From Mycobacterium bourgelatii (GTDB taxonomy: Bacteria > Actinomycetota > Actinomycetes > Mycobacteriales > Mycobacteriaceae), in contig NZ_BLKZ01000001.1 in NCBI RefSeq assembly GCF_010723575.1, positions 2,604,001-2,668,000 of the forward strand: a stretch of DNA of 64,000 nt. Direction: 5' to 3'. Below are positions 17,228-25,185 of the stretch, piece by piece. Each line of letters opens with the position of its first letter. Position 1 is the first letter of the stretch. Below the pieces are notes generated by a model. It made no database searches, was not told where the DNA came from, and worked only from the letters and a program-made list of their open reading frames with translations. A program made the translations under genes and the position numbers.

Positions 17228-17695
17228 GTGCGCACCGTTCACGTAGAGACCGTCCTGCCCACCAGCGCCGATCGCGTGTGGTCGGCGATGCTGTCGCCGG
17301 CCACCTTTCTCTACGTCTGCAAGGGCTTGTTCAGCTTCCCGTTGCTAGCCGGCCGCACCGAACCGCTGCGGGCCGGAGAGCGCGACACCGGGTGGCTGTT
17401 CGCGTTTCACGTCGTCCCCGCCTATCGACACACCATCGAGGTCGTCGAGGTGGACGAGAGCACCCGGACGGTCCGCACCCGCGAACACGGTGGCGTAATC
17501 AAAGCCTGGAATCACACCCTGCACGTGGAACCTGTCAGCGAGGACTCCTGCCGTTACAGCGATACCGTCGAGATTGACGCGGGAGTGTTCACCGCGCTGG
17601 TCGTCGGCGTCGCGAACGGAATTTACCGGTACCGGCACCGCCGCTGGCGCAAACTGGTGCGCCAAGACATGGCGCCGTCGGCGCCGCAGAACTAG
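17228..17695 (+). CDS. SRPBCC (START-like) ligand-binding protein
   Basis: A 155-residue protein with the helix-grip pattern of the SRPBCC superfamily: HVETVLPTSADRVWSAMLSP at the start, central beta strands, and a long amphipathic C-terminal helix. These domains bind hydrophobic ligands or act as polyketide cyclases; the ligand is not predictable. A strong ribosome binding site (GAGGAGGCGGGA) precedes the GTG start. It is divergent from TetR and overlaps the Fpg-type gene by four bases at its 3' end. Confidence 0.78.
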   Translation: MRTVHVETVLPTSADRVWSAMLSPATFLYVCKGLFSFPLLAGRTEPLRAGERDTGWLFAFHVVPAYRHTIEVVEVDESTRTVRTREHGGVIKAWNHTLHVEPVSEDSCRYSDTVEIDAGVFTALVVGVANGIYRYRHRRWRKLVRQDMAPSAPQN

Positions 17696-18471
17696 GCCGG
17701 CTGACACCTCGGGCACCAGAACGAAGTTCGTCCACCGACCTTCCCGTGGGCAAGGCGTGCACCACAGCGCGGACAGCTGGGGTCCGGTTCATCGCGGGCA
17801 CCGGTGAGCCAGCGTGCCAGCCCGGGCACCCGTCCATGTTTCACCGCGGTACGCAGTACCCCGGTCATTCCTGCATGCAGGCGTTTCACCTCGTCGTCGT
17901 CAAGGTCGGGAACGGGGCGATGGGGGTTGATCTTGGCCCGCCAGCAGATTTCGTCGGTGAGCAGGTTGCCAAGCCCGGCGATCACCGACTGGTCCATCAA
18001 CGTCGGCTTCACCGCGCCGCGCCGACCGGCCAGCACCTCACGAAATTGCCGCAAACCCAGGCCCAATGCGTCCGGGCCTTGCGGGCCGGTCACCTCGCCG
18101 ACGTCATCCTCGGACGCGGCCAGCCACACGCCGCGCAGCTTGCGCAGGTCCGCATAGCGCAGCTCACCGCGGTCGAGCGACACGACCAGGCGTTCGTAGG
18201 GCAGGTGCTCGGCGACCTCGGCCGCGTAATAGGGATGGCCTGTCATCCCGCTGTGTACCAATAGCGTCGGGCCGTCAGTTGGCAGGATCAGCCACTTGCC
18301 GTGTCGCCGCGGTTCTTTGAAGCGATGGCCGGCCAAGCTGCGGCCGAGTGCTGACGGAGTCGCATTGCGCAGAATGCCGAGATCGTTGACCTGAACGCGC
18401 TGAATGCGACGGCCGGGCAAGGCGCCCGCCAGATCTCGTCGGAAGCCCTCTACATCAGGCAGTTCAGGCAT
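17692..18471 (-). CDS. Fpg/Nei-family DNA glycosylase
   Basis: A 259-residue member of the formamidopyrimidine-DNA glycosylase family, which removes oxidised bases and nicks the abasic site. The N-terminus PELPDVE keeps the catalytic Pro2 and Glu3. The H2TH region (LMDQSVIAGLGNLLTDEICW) and a C-terminal zinc finger (CPRC, 16 residues, CPRC, with GRTSFW before the last pair) are intact. The GKW segment supplies the conserved Lys. Which of Fpg, Nei or a mycobacterial paralogue it matches cannot be decided by eye. It is located inside the accessory block, convergent with the SRPBCC gene. Confidence 0.88.
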   Translation of the reverse strand: MPELPDVEGFRRDLAGALPGRRIQRVQVNDLGILRNATPSALGRSLAGHRFKEPRRHGKWLILPTDGPTLLVHSGMTGHPYYAAEVAEHLPYERLVVSLDRGELRYADLRKLRGVWLAASEDDVGEVTGPQGPDALGLGLRQFREVLAGRRGAVKPTLMDQSVIAGLGNLLTDEICWRAKINPHRPVPDLDDDEVKRLHAGMTGVLRTAVKHGRVPGLARWLTGARDEPDPSCPRCGARLAHGKVGGRTSFWCPRCQPA

Positions 18472-18609
18472 GAGATTGCGCCAATCATCCGCGAGTCACG
18501 CTCCACGGTAGCTCAGCCCAAACATCGGTCCCGCTGCGCAGCGCATCACCGATTGGCGTTTGCGTTCCGGACGACGGGGTTATTCAACATGCGTACGAAA
18601 GGAAGGCAA

Positions 18610-19173
18610 ATGTCCGTTATGGAATGGGTTTTGATTGCCGCCTCCGTCGTGACTGTGGTCGCCATAGTAGTTATTGCAGCGACCGTTATCGGTAGTCGCA
18701 GGAAAACCGAGCGGCTCAAGCAGCATTACGGGGCAGAGTATGAACGCCTGGTGGCGGAGACCGGAGACCGCAAGACAGCGGAGGCTGAACTCACTGCGCG
18801 GGAACACAAGCGCCACGAATTGGACATCGTCGCGCTGACGCCAGAGGCGCGCTCCGAATTCATCAGTCGCTGGCATGAGGTGCAAACCAAGTTCGTGGAT
18901 AACCCGGCCGCTGCCGTCGGCGTCGCCGACCGTCTGGTGACCGAGGTAATGCGCCAAAGGGGTTATCCCGTCGATGATTTCGACCGTCGAGCAGCCGATA
19001 TCTCGGTGGATCACCCGCAGGTCGTCGACAATTATCGTGCCGCACACGGCATTCACGTTGCCCAGCAGCGACACGGTGATGTCAGCACCGAGCAACGGCG
19101 GGAGGCGTTCGTGCACTACCGGGCGCTGTTCGAAAAGTTGCTCGATACGAACACCGACAAAGACGCAGCATAG
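18610..19173 (+). CDS. Membrane-anchored protein with C-terminal module shared with the next gene
   Basis: A 187-residue protein. One N-terminal membrane helix (about residues 5-27) is followed by a charged coiled-coil-like stretch and a ~100-residue helical module containing FISRWHEVQTKFVDNPAAAV...ADRLVTEVM and ending REAFVHYRALFEKLLD. The same pattern recurs in the next protein. The ATG at 18610 follows AAGGAAGG and places the membrane helix at the true N-terminus; an in-frame ATG at 18553 would add 19 residues. The topology suggests a cytoplasmic module tethered to the membrane. Function unknown. Confidence 0.72.
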   Translation: MSVMEWVLIAASVVTVVAIVVIAATVIGSRRKTERLKQHYGAEYERLVAETGDRKTAEAELTAREHKRHELDIVALTPEARSEFISRWHEVQTKFVDNPAAAVGVADRLVTEVMRQRGYPVDDFDRRAADISVDHPQVVDNYRAAHGIHVAQQRHGDVSTEQRREAFVHYRALFEKLLDTNTDKDAA

Positions 19174-19184
19174 GAGGCGCGCGC

Positions 19185-19634
19185 ATGACTACGCACGAAC
19201 ATCAAACGTTGACGAATTCGCACCAGGACGAGGTGAGCCAGGTGAGCGAGTCGCCGACGCGGCCAATGCCGCCGGAAGTCGACCAAGGGCAACACCAACC
19301 ACCCTCAGATGAGGCGGCCGAGGTGCTCGTGGAGACGCCTGAACCACAACGCGAAACATCTACCGCACAAACGCTGTTCGCCGAAGATGACCTCGCGGAG
19401 CTGCGCGGTCGGTGGGCCGCGGTGCAGGCAGCCTTCGTCGATGATCCACGTGACTGTGTACAGAAGGCCGATGCACTGGTCTCGGACCTGGTCGGGCAAG
19501 TCACGAACAACTTCGCCCAGGCGCGTTCGCGTCTGGAAGGCCAGTGGGCGCGCGGCGAAGAAGCTTCGACCGAGGACCTTCGGTTGGCGCTGATGCACTA
19601 TCGCGAATTCTTCCAGCGGTTGCTGGCAGTGTAG
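19185..19634 (+). CDS. Soluble protein sharing the C-terminal module of the previous gene
   Basis: A 149-residue protein: a disordered acidic/Pro/Gln-rich N-terminal half (residues 1-65) and a helical module LRGRWAAVQAAFVDDPRDCV..ADALVSDLV ending LRLALMHYREFFQRLLAV. The module aligns along its length with the end of the membrane-anchored neighbour (RW..VQ..FVD.P...V..AD.LV, then a HYR..F..LL end). The two genes are 11 bases apart with GGAGG before the ATG, so they form a transcription unit. A shared module in one tethered and one free form hints at interaction or competition. Confidence 0.72.
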   Translation: MTTHEHQTLTNSHQDEVSQVSESPTRPMPPEVDQGQHQPPSDEAAEVLVETPEPQRETSTAQTLFAEDDLAELRGRWAAVQAAFVDDPRDCVQKADALVSDLVGQVTNNFAQARSRLEGQWARGEEASTEDLRLALMHYREFFQRLLAV

Positions 19635-19645
19635 GAAGCCGGTTA

Positions 19646-19677
19646 TCCCGGGCCGCATCGGGTTGCGGCCCGGGATT
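19646..19677. terminator. Strong GC hairpin between convergent genes
   Basis: ATCCCGGGCCGC and GCGGCCCGGGAT form a perfect 12-bp stem with an 8-base loop, 11 bases after the stop of the plus-strand gene and 33 bases before that of the minus-strand gene. There is no T-run, so it would be a tract-less mycobacterial-type terminator working in both directions. Confidence 0.65.
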
Positions 19678-19689
19678 GCCGTCTTTGCG

Positions 19690-19713
19690 CCGGTCCGATC
19701 ACCGGTCCGATCA
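19690..19713. repeat. Tandem 12-bp direct repeat
   Basis: CCGGTCCGATCA occurs twice in tandem with no spacer. The second copy reaches into the stop codon of the minus-strand DUF402 gene. Probably a slippage product. Confidence 0.8.
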
Positions 19714-20217
19714 GATCCCTCGCCAGGTCAGGTTCATGCCGTATTCGGAAAGCCATCGGGACAAGTCGTAAGCGTTTCGCGCCAGACCGTCGACGGCATT
19801 GACCGCCCGTTGCACGGCCTGTTCGGCGGTTTCGGGGGTCAGCAGCCCTTGGCGCACGGCGTCGAATAACTCGTCCACATCGACCAATTCGGCCTTCTTC
19901 CCGGTGCGGACCGCGATGTCGAGGTAGTGGTCTTCGGAATGCCACACTGCCGGGCCGGGGCGGTATTCGCCGACATCCAGGTAGTAGTCCTGGTCGCGTT
20001 CGTGACCGGGGTTGAAGTGAAACACCGTGGCGCGCAACCCCAGCGAGGGCAGCAACCACGACTCGAGGTAACGGAACTGCTCCCGGCCGGGCGTCGGGCG
20101 CGCCATGTACAGACCCCAAGGGTGGACGACGTACTCGTCGACGGCCCGCACCATGCCCTTGGGATCGGTGTTGGTGCGGGCGACTAAGTCAAATGTCTCG
20201 TGCTTAGGCGGATGAAT
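19711..20217 (-). CDS. DUF402 family protein, possible ATT start
   Basis: A predicted 168-residue soluble protein (147 if started at the ATG at 20154) with a DUF402-like beta fold: SWLLPSLGLRATVFHFNPGH, YYLDVGEY and WHSEDHYLDIAVRTG are the conserved acidic/aromatic strands. Some DUF402 proteins are nucleoside di-/triphosphate phosphohydrolases; here the role is unknown. The frame stays open for 21 coding-like codons (HPPKHETFDL...) above the ATG, back to an ATT that is the only near-start before a stop. It starts ten bases beyond the stop of the FHA-ABC transporter gene on the same strand, so the two are probably co-transcribed. Confidence 0.68.
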   Translation of the reverse strand: MHPPKHETFDLVARTNTDPKGMVRAVDEYVVHPWGLYMARPTPGREQFRYLESWLLPSLGLRATVFHFNPGHERDQDYYLDVGEYRPGPAVWHSEDHYLDIAVRTGKKAELVDVDELFDAVRQGLLTPETAEQAVQRAVNAVDGLARNAYDLSRWLSEYGMNLTWRGI

Positions 20218-20226
20218 AAAGACATT

Positions 20227-22800
20227 TTACCGGCGCAACCGAATCTTCCACCGCACGAAGACGGAGAAAAACATCGACAACGCGGCCAGCATGCCCATAT
20301 CCAACAGCCAGATTCTCGGTGTGTGCTGCCAGAACCGGTCTTGCGGAATCAGCGACCCGGGCACCAGATTCCGCACGTCGACCGTCGCTGCCGCCGCGGC
20401 GTAACCCCAGCGGGCCGGCACCACCGTGGACAGTTGTTCCAGCACGATGCGGTGGGTCACCGGGACCATTCCGCCGCACAGCACAAGCTGCGCCATGATC
20501 GACACGACGAACAGCGGCATGATCTGCTCGGTGGACCGGACCAGGGCCGAAATCGCCAGGCCGAGAACGGCCGAGGTGACGCACGTCGCCGCGACGGTGA
20601 GGAACAGTTCGGCGGTGGCTGCGACGTTGCCGTGGCCCAACACCAGACCACCGCGGGTCGGCGCGCTCTTGCCGACGATCACGATGGCCGTGGCTATCGC
20701 GGCCTGCAGTACGGCGAAGGCGCAGAACACCGCGATCTTGGCTGCCAGATACGCCGACGTCGACAGTCCCACCGCCTGCTCGCGCTGAAAGACTGCCCGC
20801 TCACCAACCAGGTCGCGGATGGTCAACGCCGTGCCCATGAACGCCGCCGACAACAGCAGCAGGTTGAGGATCTGCGCGGATTCGTCGGGAGTCCCCGCAT
20901 CCTCGCCGACGGCATGAAACCCGTTGTGGCCGGGGACCGTCAGCGACAGTGCGCCCAGAATGAACGGCAGCACGGCCAGGAAGATGAAGTAAGCGCGGTC
21001 GGCGACCACCAGCCGCACCTGCCGTCGCGCGACGGTCGAGATCTGGCGCCGCAGACTGGTGTGCACCGGCTTGCCCAACTCGGCGGGCGTATCCGGCTGC
21101 GGCGGCGCCTTTTTGGGCTGGTTCTGGGCCAGGAAGCGCCGGTTGGCTTCTTCGGGGTCGGCACCCACCTGGCTGAATATCTTGGCCCAGTTGGTCGTCC
21201 CCATGGCGTCGCCGATCCGGTCCGGCGGACCGCAGTAGGCGGTCTTGCCGCCCGGGGCCACCAGCAGCAGCTGGTCGCATGTGTCCAGGTACGACAGCAT
21301 GTGGGTCACGACGATCACCACCCGGCCGGCGTCGGCCAGTTGGCGCAGCATCGTCATCACCTGGTGGTCCAGCGCCGGGTCCAGACCCGAAGTCGGCTCA
21401 TCGAGGATCAACAGCGAAGGCCCGGTCAGCAACTCGAGCGCCACCGAGGCGCGCTTGCGCTGGCCACCCGACAGCTTGTCCACCCGGGTGTCGGCGTGCT
21501 CGGTCAGGTCGAGTTCCTTGAGCACCTGGGCGACGATCCTGGCGCGGTCGGACTTGCTGGTGTCGGGTGGGAGCCGCAGTTCAGCGGCGTACCCGAGCGC
21601 CTGGTTGACCGTCAGTTGGCGGTGCACGACGTCGTCCTGCGGGACGATGCCGATCCTGCTGCGCAGCGACGCGTACTCAGCGTGGATGTCGTGTCCCTCG
21701 AAGCTGACCGATCCCGACGACGGGCGGGCATACCCCGCTATCAGCCTGGCCAGCGTGCTCTTGCCCGCGCCCGAACCGCCGATCACGGCCGTCAATGTTC
21801 CGGGCCGGGCCGTCAGCGAGATGCCGTCCAGGAGCTGCTTGCCGTCGACGGTGTAATCGACGTTGTCTACCTCCAAACCGCCGGTGCGGGCAGCGGTTTC
21901 GTCTTGTGGAGTCAGGGTGCCGTCGTCGAAGACCAGGTCGACGTTGCCGATGGTGACCATGTCGCCGTCGGACAGGATCGCCGACCCCACCCGGGTGCCG
22001 TTGACAAAAGTTCCGTTGATGCTGCGGTCGCGGATCTCGGTGCCGAGCGGCGTCGGCTGCAGGATGGCGTGCTGGCGCGAGGCCAATACATCCGAGACGA
22101 CGATGTCATTGTCGTTGGCGCGACCGATGGTGAGGGCGCCGGTCGGCTTTGCGGTAGCGGAGTCTCGCTGGGTGAGGACGTTGACCATCCGGGTCGCCAG
22201 GCTGGACATGTCGGCCGACTTGGCGTCGATCACGGTCAGTTCGGCCCGATTCGGTTCTACGTTGACCGTCGTGACTTCCTCGGGCGGTGGCGCCGGTACT
22301 CGCCGACGTTCCGGACGCCGGGGCACCCGGGGAGGTGGCACGGCATGGACACGCCCGCGGGGTGCGGCCGGGCGCAGCGACTGCGCCGGCGTTGACGTCC
22401 GCGTGACCGACCAGGCCAGGGTGGGGGGTCCACCGTCGTGGATCGACCTGGGCTGTGCCAGCGGCGGTCGAGCCGTCGGACCTCGTTGTTGTCCGACCTC
22501 GAACGTCAGCCGTGGCCCCGCCGGATTGCCGACGTTGATGCTCTGGCCGTCATGGATATCGACGACGGGCATGCGGTAACCGTTGACGTAGGTCCCGTTC
22601 AAGGAACCGTTGTCGATTGCCAGCCAACGGCCCTGATCAAAGCGCAGCACCAGGTGCGCGCGCGAGATTCGCGGGTCGGGGATGCGCAGATCAGCATGCA
22701 GATCTCTGCCGACGATCACCTCATACCCAGGGGCGAAAGAAACCTGGGAACCCTCGTGCCGAATGGTCAACGCAGGAGCGGGCGGGGCGGGTCGACTCAC
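20227..22800 (-). CDS. FHA-domain ABC exporter (Rv1747 type)
   Basis: An ~857-residue half transporter matching Rv1747 of M. tuberculosis along its length. Two forkhead-associated domains (the first at about 10-85, with GRDLHADLRIPDPRISRAH; the second around 200-285, with GRANDNDIVVSDVLASRQHA) flank a Pro-rich linker. The ATPase has Walker A GGSGAGKST, signature LSGGQRKRAS and Walker B LLILDEPTSGLDP. About six C-terminal membrane helices of the ABC-2 type follow. In M. tuberculosis Rv1747 is phosphorylated on linker threonines by PknF, clusters in the membrane and is linked to export of PIMs. The GTG at 22800 aligns with the M. tuberculosis start; an ATG at 22845 is the alternative. Confidence 0.95.
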   Translation of the reverse strand: MSRPAPPAPALTIRHEGSQVSFAPGYEVIVGRDLHADLRIPDPRISRAHLVLRFDQGRWLAIDNGSLNGTYVNGYRMPVVDIHDGQSINVGNPAGPRLTFEVGQQRGPTARPPLAQPRSIHDGGPPTLAWSVTRTSTPAQSLRPAAPRGRVHAVPPPRVPRRPERRRVPAPPPEEVTTVNVEPNRAELTVIDAKSADMSSLATRMVNVLTQRDSATAKPTGALTIGRANDNDIVVSDVLASRQHAILQPTPLGTEIRDRSINGTFVNGTRVGSAILSDGDMVTIGNVDLVFDDGTLTPQDETAARTGGLEVDNVDYTVDGKQLLDGISLTARPGTLTAVIGGSGAGKSTLARLIAGYARPSSGSVSFEGHDIHAEYASLRSRIGIVPQDDVVHRQLTVNQALGYAAELRLPPDTSKSDRARIVAQVLKELDLTEHADTRVDKLSGGQRKRASVALELLTGPSLLILDEPTSGLDPALDHQVMTMLRQLADAGRVVIVVTHMLSYLDTCDQLLLVAPGGKTAYCGPPDRIGDAMGTTNWAKIFSQVGADPEEANRRFLAQNQPKKAPPQPDTPAELGKPVHTSLRRQISTVARRQVRLVVADRAYFIFLAVLPFILGALSLTVPGHNGFHAVGEDAGTPDESAQILNLLLLSAAFMGTALTIRDLVGERAVFQREQAVGLSTSAYLAAKIAVFCAFAVLQAAIATAIVIVGKSAPTRGGLVLGHGNVAATAELFLTVAATCVTSAVLGLAISALVRSTEQIMPLFVVSIMAQLVLCGGMVPVTHRIVLEQLSTVVPARWGYAAAAATVDVRNLVPGSLIPQDRFWQHTPRIWLLDMGMLAALSMFFSVFVRWKIRLRR

Positions 22801-23021
22801 CAGAACAGTATTGATCCAGACTCTGAGTGTGTTCTGTGTGTTCAAGCTATGAGTCAGCTATGTCTTGGATTGGCTTCTCATAGCTGTTGCACAGCTGGTA
22901 TCGGCACTCGCCAAACCCGATCTTCGGCAGGATCAAGACTGCGGAGGCATGTCTGCGCGGGCCGAGCAGGCAAATTCGGGCGCGCGCCCAGCACCTGCAG
23001 TGCAGAGGGGAGGGATGACAG
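22801..23021. promoter_or_regulatory. Divergent promoter region of transporter and kinase genes
   Basis: About 220 bases with lower GC than the surroundings separate the two divergent starts. Short ACACA-rich repeats lie next to the transporter side and GGGAGGG next to the kinase side. No single promoter can be assigned with confidence. Confidence 0.4.
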
Positions 23022-25079
23022 ATGAATGACCATAACGGCGCCGCCCGACGTGTCCGTCCCGGACAACGGCGGCTGCCGAACCCCTTGGCGAGCTCTGCGT
23101 GGCGTCAACGTTTGCCCTCGATGTCGTCAACCACCCTCGCGCACGTGTTCCGTCGTGCCCCCGAGGGCAATCCGCCCCCCGAACCGCAGCGCGGAGCGCG
23201 CGAAGAACGAAGGGAAACCGCCACCGCACGCCTGGACCTGTCACGCGGGGCCGCGTTTGCCGGCTACACGATCTTGCGCCAGTTGGGCGCCGGCGGGATG
23301 GCCGAGGTCTATCTCGCCCTACACCCCCGATTGCCGCGCCGCGACGTGATCAAGGTGCTCGCCGAGGCGATCACGGCCGACAGCGACTTCCGTAAGAGGT
23401 TCAATCGGGAAGCCGACCTGGCCGCGACGCTGTGGCACCCGCACATCGTCGGAGTGCACGACCGCGGGGAATTCAACGGCCAACTGTGGATCGCGATGGA
23501 CTACGTGGAGGGCACCGACGCGTCCAGGTTGGTCAAGGAGAGCTATCCGGACGGGATGCCGGTGCGGGACGTGTGCGCCATCCTCACCGCCGTGGCGGGA
23601 GCCCTCGACTACGCCCACGATCGCGGACTGCTACACCGCGACGTGAAACCCGCGAATATCCTGCTCACCCATCCCGAGCATGGTGAGCGTCGAATCTTGT
23701 TGGCGGACTTCGGAGTTGCGCGCCACCTGGGCGACATCAGCGGCATCACCCAGACCAATGTCGCCGTCGGCACGGTTGCCTATGCCGCACCCGAACAGCT
23801 GACGGGTTTGAACATCGACGGGCGAGCAGACCAATACGCTTTGGCCGCCACGGCTTTTCACCTCTTGACCGGTGCGCCGCCCTTTCAACATCCCAACTCG
23901 GTCGCAGTGATCGGCCGGCACCTGCACGACGCGCCGCCCCGGCTCAGCGATCATCGTCCGGAACTGGCCCCCCTCGATGACGTGTTCTGCCGCGCCCTGG
24001 CCAAGGATCCCGACGCCAGATTCGAAAGGTGCCGGGCGTTTGCCGCCGCTTTCCGCGAGCAGCTGGGCGGTGTTTGCGACGTCGGCGCCGAGAGCGGTGC
24101 GCCGACCGGCACCGCACGGCGCGGTGTGCTTTCGAACCTCGCCGACAAGTTTTCGACCAGGACCCGGGTTGCGGCCGCACTGGTGTGCGCGGTGCTGGTG
24201 GCGGTGGCCGCGACCTGGTCGATGGTGTATTCATTCGAACCCGACAACTCGCAGGCCAAACCGGCGCTGGCGGCCAACCCGGCTGCCCCACAAGCCGCCC
24301 CAGCGCCGATCGTTGCTGCCGGCATACGAGTCCTCAACGGCACCTATCGACTCGACTACGACCGCTCGAAAAGGACTTCCAACGGCCTCGGAATCCGGCA
24401 CAACGGTGCCAGCACCGACTGGTGGGCATTCCACTCGGTGTGTACCACCAACGGGTGTGCGGCCACCGGGATCCAGTTGGACAACAGCAACCACCTCGTC
24501 CCCAGCACAGCGAACGGTGGCCAGACCGATGCCTTGCGCTTCGTTGCTGGATATTGGCAGGGCACGCCCCAGCGGAAGCGGGTGGATTGTCGCCAACCGA
24601 ACGCCCCGAGACAGGCCACCCAGCAGGAGACAATGTCCTGGTCGCTGGCACCCCAGTCCGACGGCACGCTACGCGGCGTGGAGACGGAAACCGTGCTTAG
24701 CAACGAATGCGGCGCCCAGGGCGCGGTGCTGCGGGTTCCTGTAATTGCCAGCCGGGTGGGGGACGTTCCGCCGGGTTTGACGTGGGCGGACCCGGCGCAA
24801 GTTCTCAGCGGCGCGGCCACGCCGACCGCCAGGCCGTCACCACCCGTTCTTGGTGGTGCGTGCACGGACGTAGACAAACTCAGCTACGACCAGACCAGTA
24901 ACGAGCAGGTGGTGTGCGAAGGCGGCACCTGGAGCAAGGCGCCGATCACGACCGGGGTGCACGCAGCCGGCAGTTCCTGCGACCGCCCGGACATCGCGGT
25001 ATTCGCGATGTCGGCCTCAAACGACGGCTATCTGATCGAGTGCGATCCTGTGACGCGAACCTGGGCGCGCCACCACTGA
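23022..25079 (+). CDS. PknF-like membrane Ser/Thr protein kinase
   Basis: A 685-residue receptor-like kinase. The kinase domain (about 81-345) is complete: Gly-rich loop GAGGMAEVY, ATP-binding K111, HRDVKPANILL with catalytic D207, DFG with D229, and APE. It closely resembles PknF (NREAD, LWHPHIV, HDRGEF, TAFHLLTG). A single membrane helix (about 384-404) leads to a ~280-residue extracellular domain with several Cys (CTTNGC, ECGAQG, CDRPD) that is not the PknF one. The ATG at 23022 puts a Pro/Arg-rich 80-residue tail before the kinase; a later start is possible. The gene lies head-to-head with the Rv1747-type transporter, its likely substrate. Confidence 0.9.
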   Translation: MNDHNGAARRVRPGQRRLPNPLASSAWRQRLPSMSSTTLAHVFRRAPEGNPPPEPQRGAREERRETATARLDLSRGAAFAGYTILRQLGAGGMAEVYLALHPRLPRRDVIKVLAEAITADSDFRKRFNREADLAATLWHPHIVGVHDRGEFNGQLWIAMDYVEGTDASRLVKESYPDGMPVRDVCAILTAVAGALDYAHDRGLLHRDVKPANILLTHPEHGERRILLADFGVARHLGDISGITQTNVAVGTVAYAAPEQLTGLNIDGRADQYALAATAFHLLTGAPPFQHPNSVAVIGRHLHDAPPRLSDHRPELAPLDDVFCRALAKDPDARFERCRAFAAAFREQLGGVCDVGAESGAPTGTARRGVLSNLADKFSTRTRVAAALVCAVLVAVAATWSMVYSFEPDNSQAKPALAANPAAPQAAPAPIVAAGIRVLNGTYRLDYDRSKRTSNGLGIRHNGASTDWWAFHSVCTTNGCAATGIQLDNSNHLVPSTANGGQTDALRFVAGYWQGTPQRKRVDCRQPNAPRQATQQETMSWSLAPQSDGTLRGVETETVLSNECGAQGAVLRVPVIASRVGDVPPGLTWADPAQVLSGAATPTARPSPPVLGGACTDVDKLSYDQTSNEQVVCEGGTWSKAPITTGVHAAGSSCDRPDIAVFAMSASNDGYLIECDPVTRTWARHH

Positions 25080-25086
25080 CTTAAGG

Positions 25087-25147
25087 GCGAATGTGCGCGG
25101 TCGTACGGGGACACGCCGCAAAGCACGGCATTCTGCGCACGCTCGAG
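25087..25147. repeat. Diverged copy of the palindromic intergenic element
   Basis: Shares the frame GTGCGC..T.GTACG..GACACGCCG..AA..CG...ATT.TGCGC.CGCTCG with the two 66-bp units near 3.7 kb, with many substitutions. It lies between the kinase stop and the uvrB promoter, again where a terminator would be useful. Confidence 0.55.
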
Positions 25148-25156
25148 GAATAAAGG

Positions 25157-25179
25157 CTGTCGGTGACTCGCTCTACCCT
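25157..25179 (+). promoter_or_regulatory. PafBC (RecA-independent DNA damage) promoter of uvrB
   Basis: CTGTCGGTG, eight bases, TACCCT: one mismatch to the published TTGTCRGTG-N8-TANNNT consensus. The -10 ends six bases before the ATG, so transcription would begin at the start codon itself and give a leaderless mRNA. Confidence 0.75.
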
Positions 25180-25185
25180 GGTGCT

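Noticed and set aside
18558..18583. SigF-like promoter before the membrane-anchored protein gene
   Set aside because: GTTT is present but the -10 reads GGGTTAT, not GGGTAT, and the spacing is at the limit.
20200..22395. Long plus-strand open frame opposite the FHA-ABC transporter
   Set aside because: Transporter motifs on the minus strand are unambiguous; the opposite translation is His/Arg/Gln-rich with no recognisable domain.
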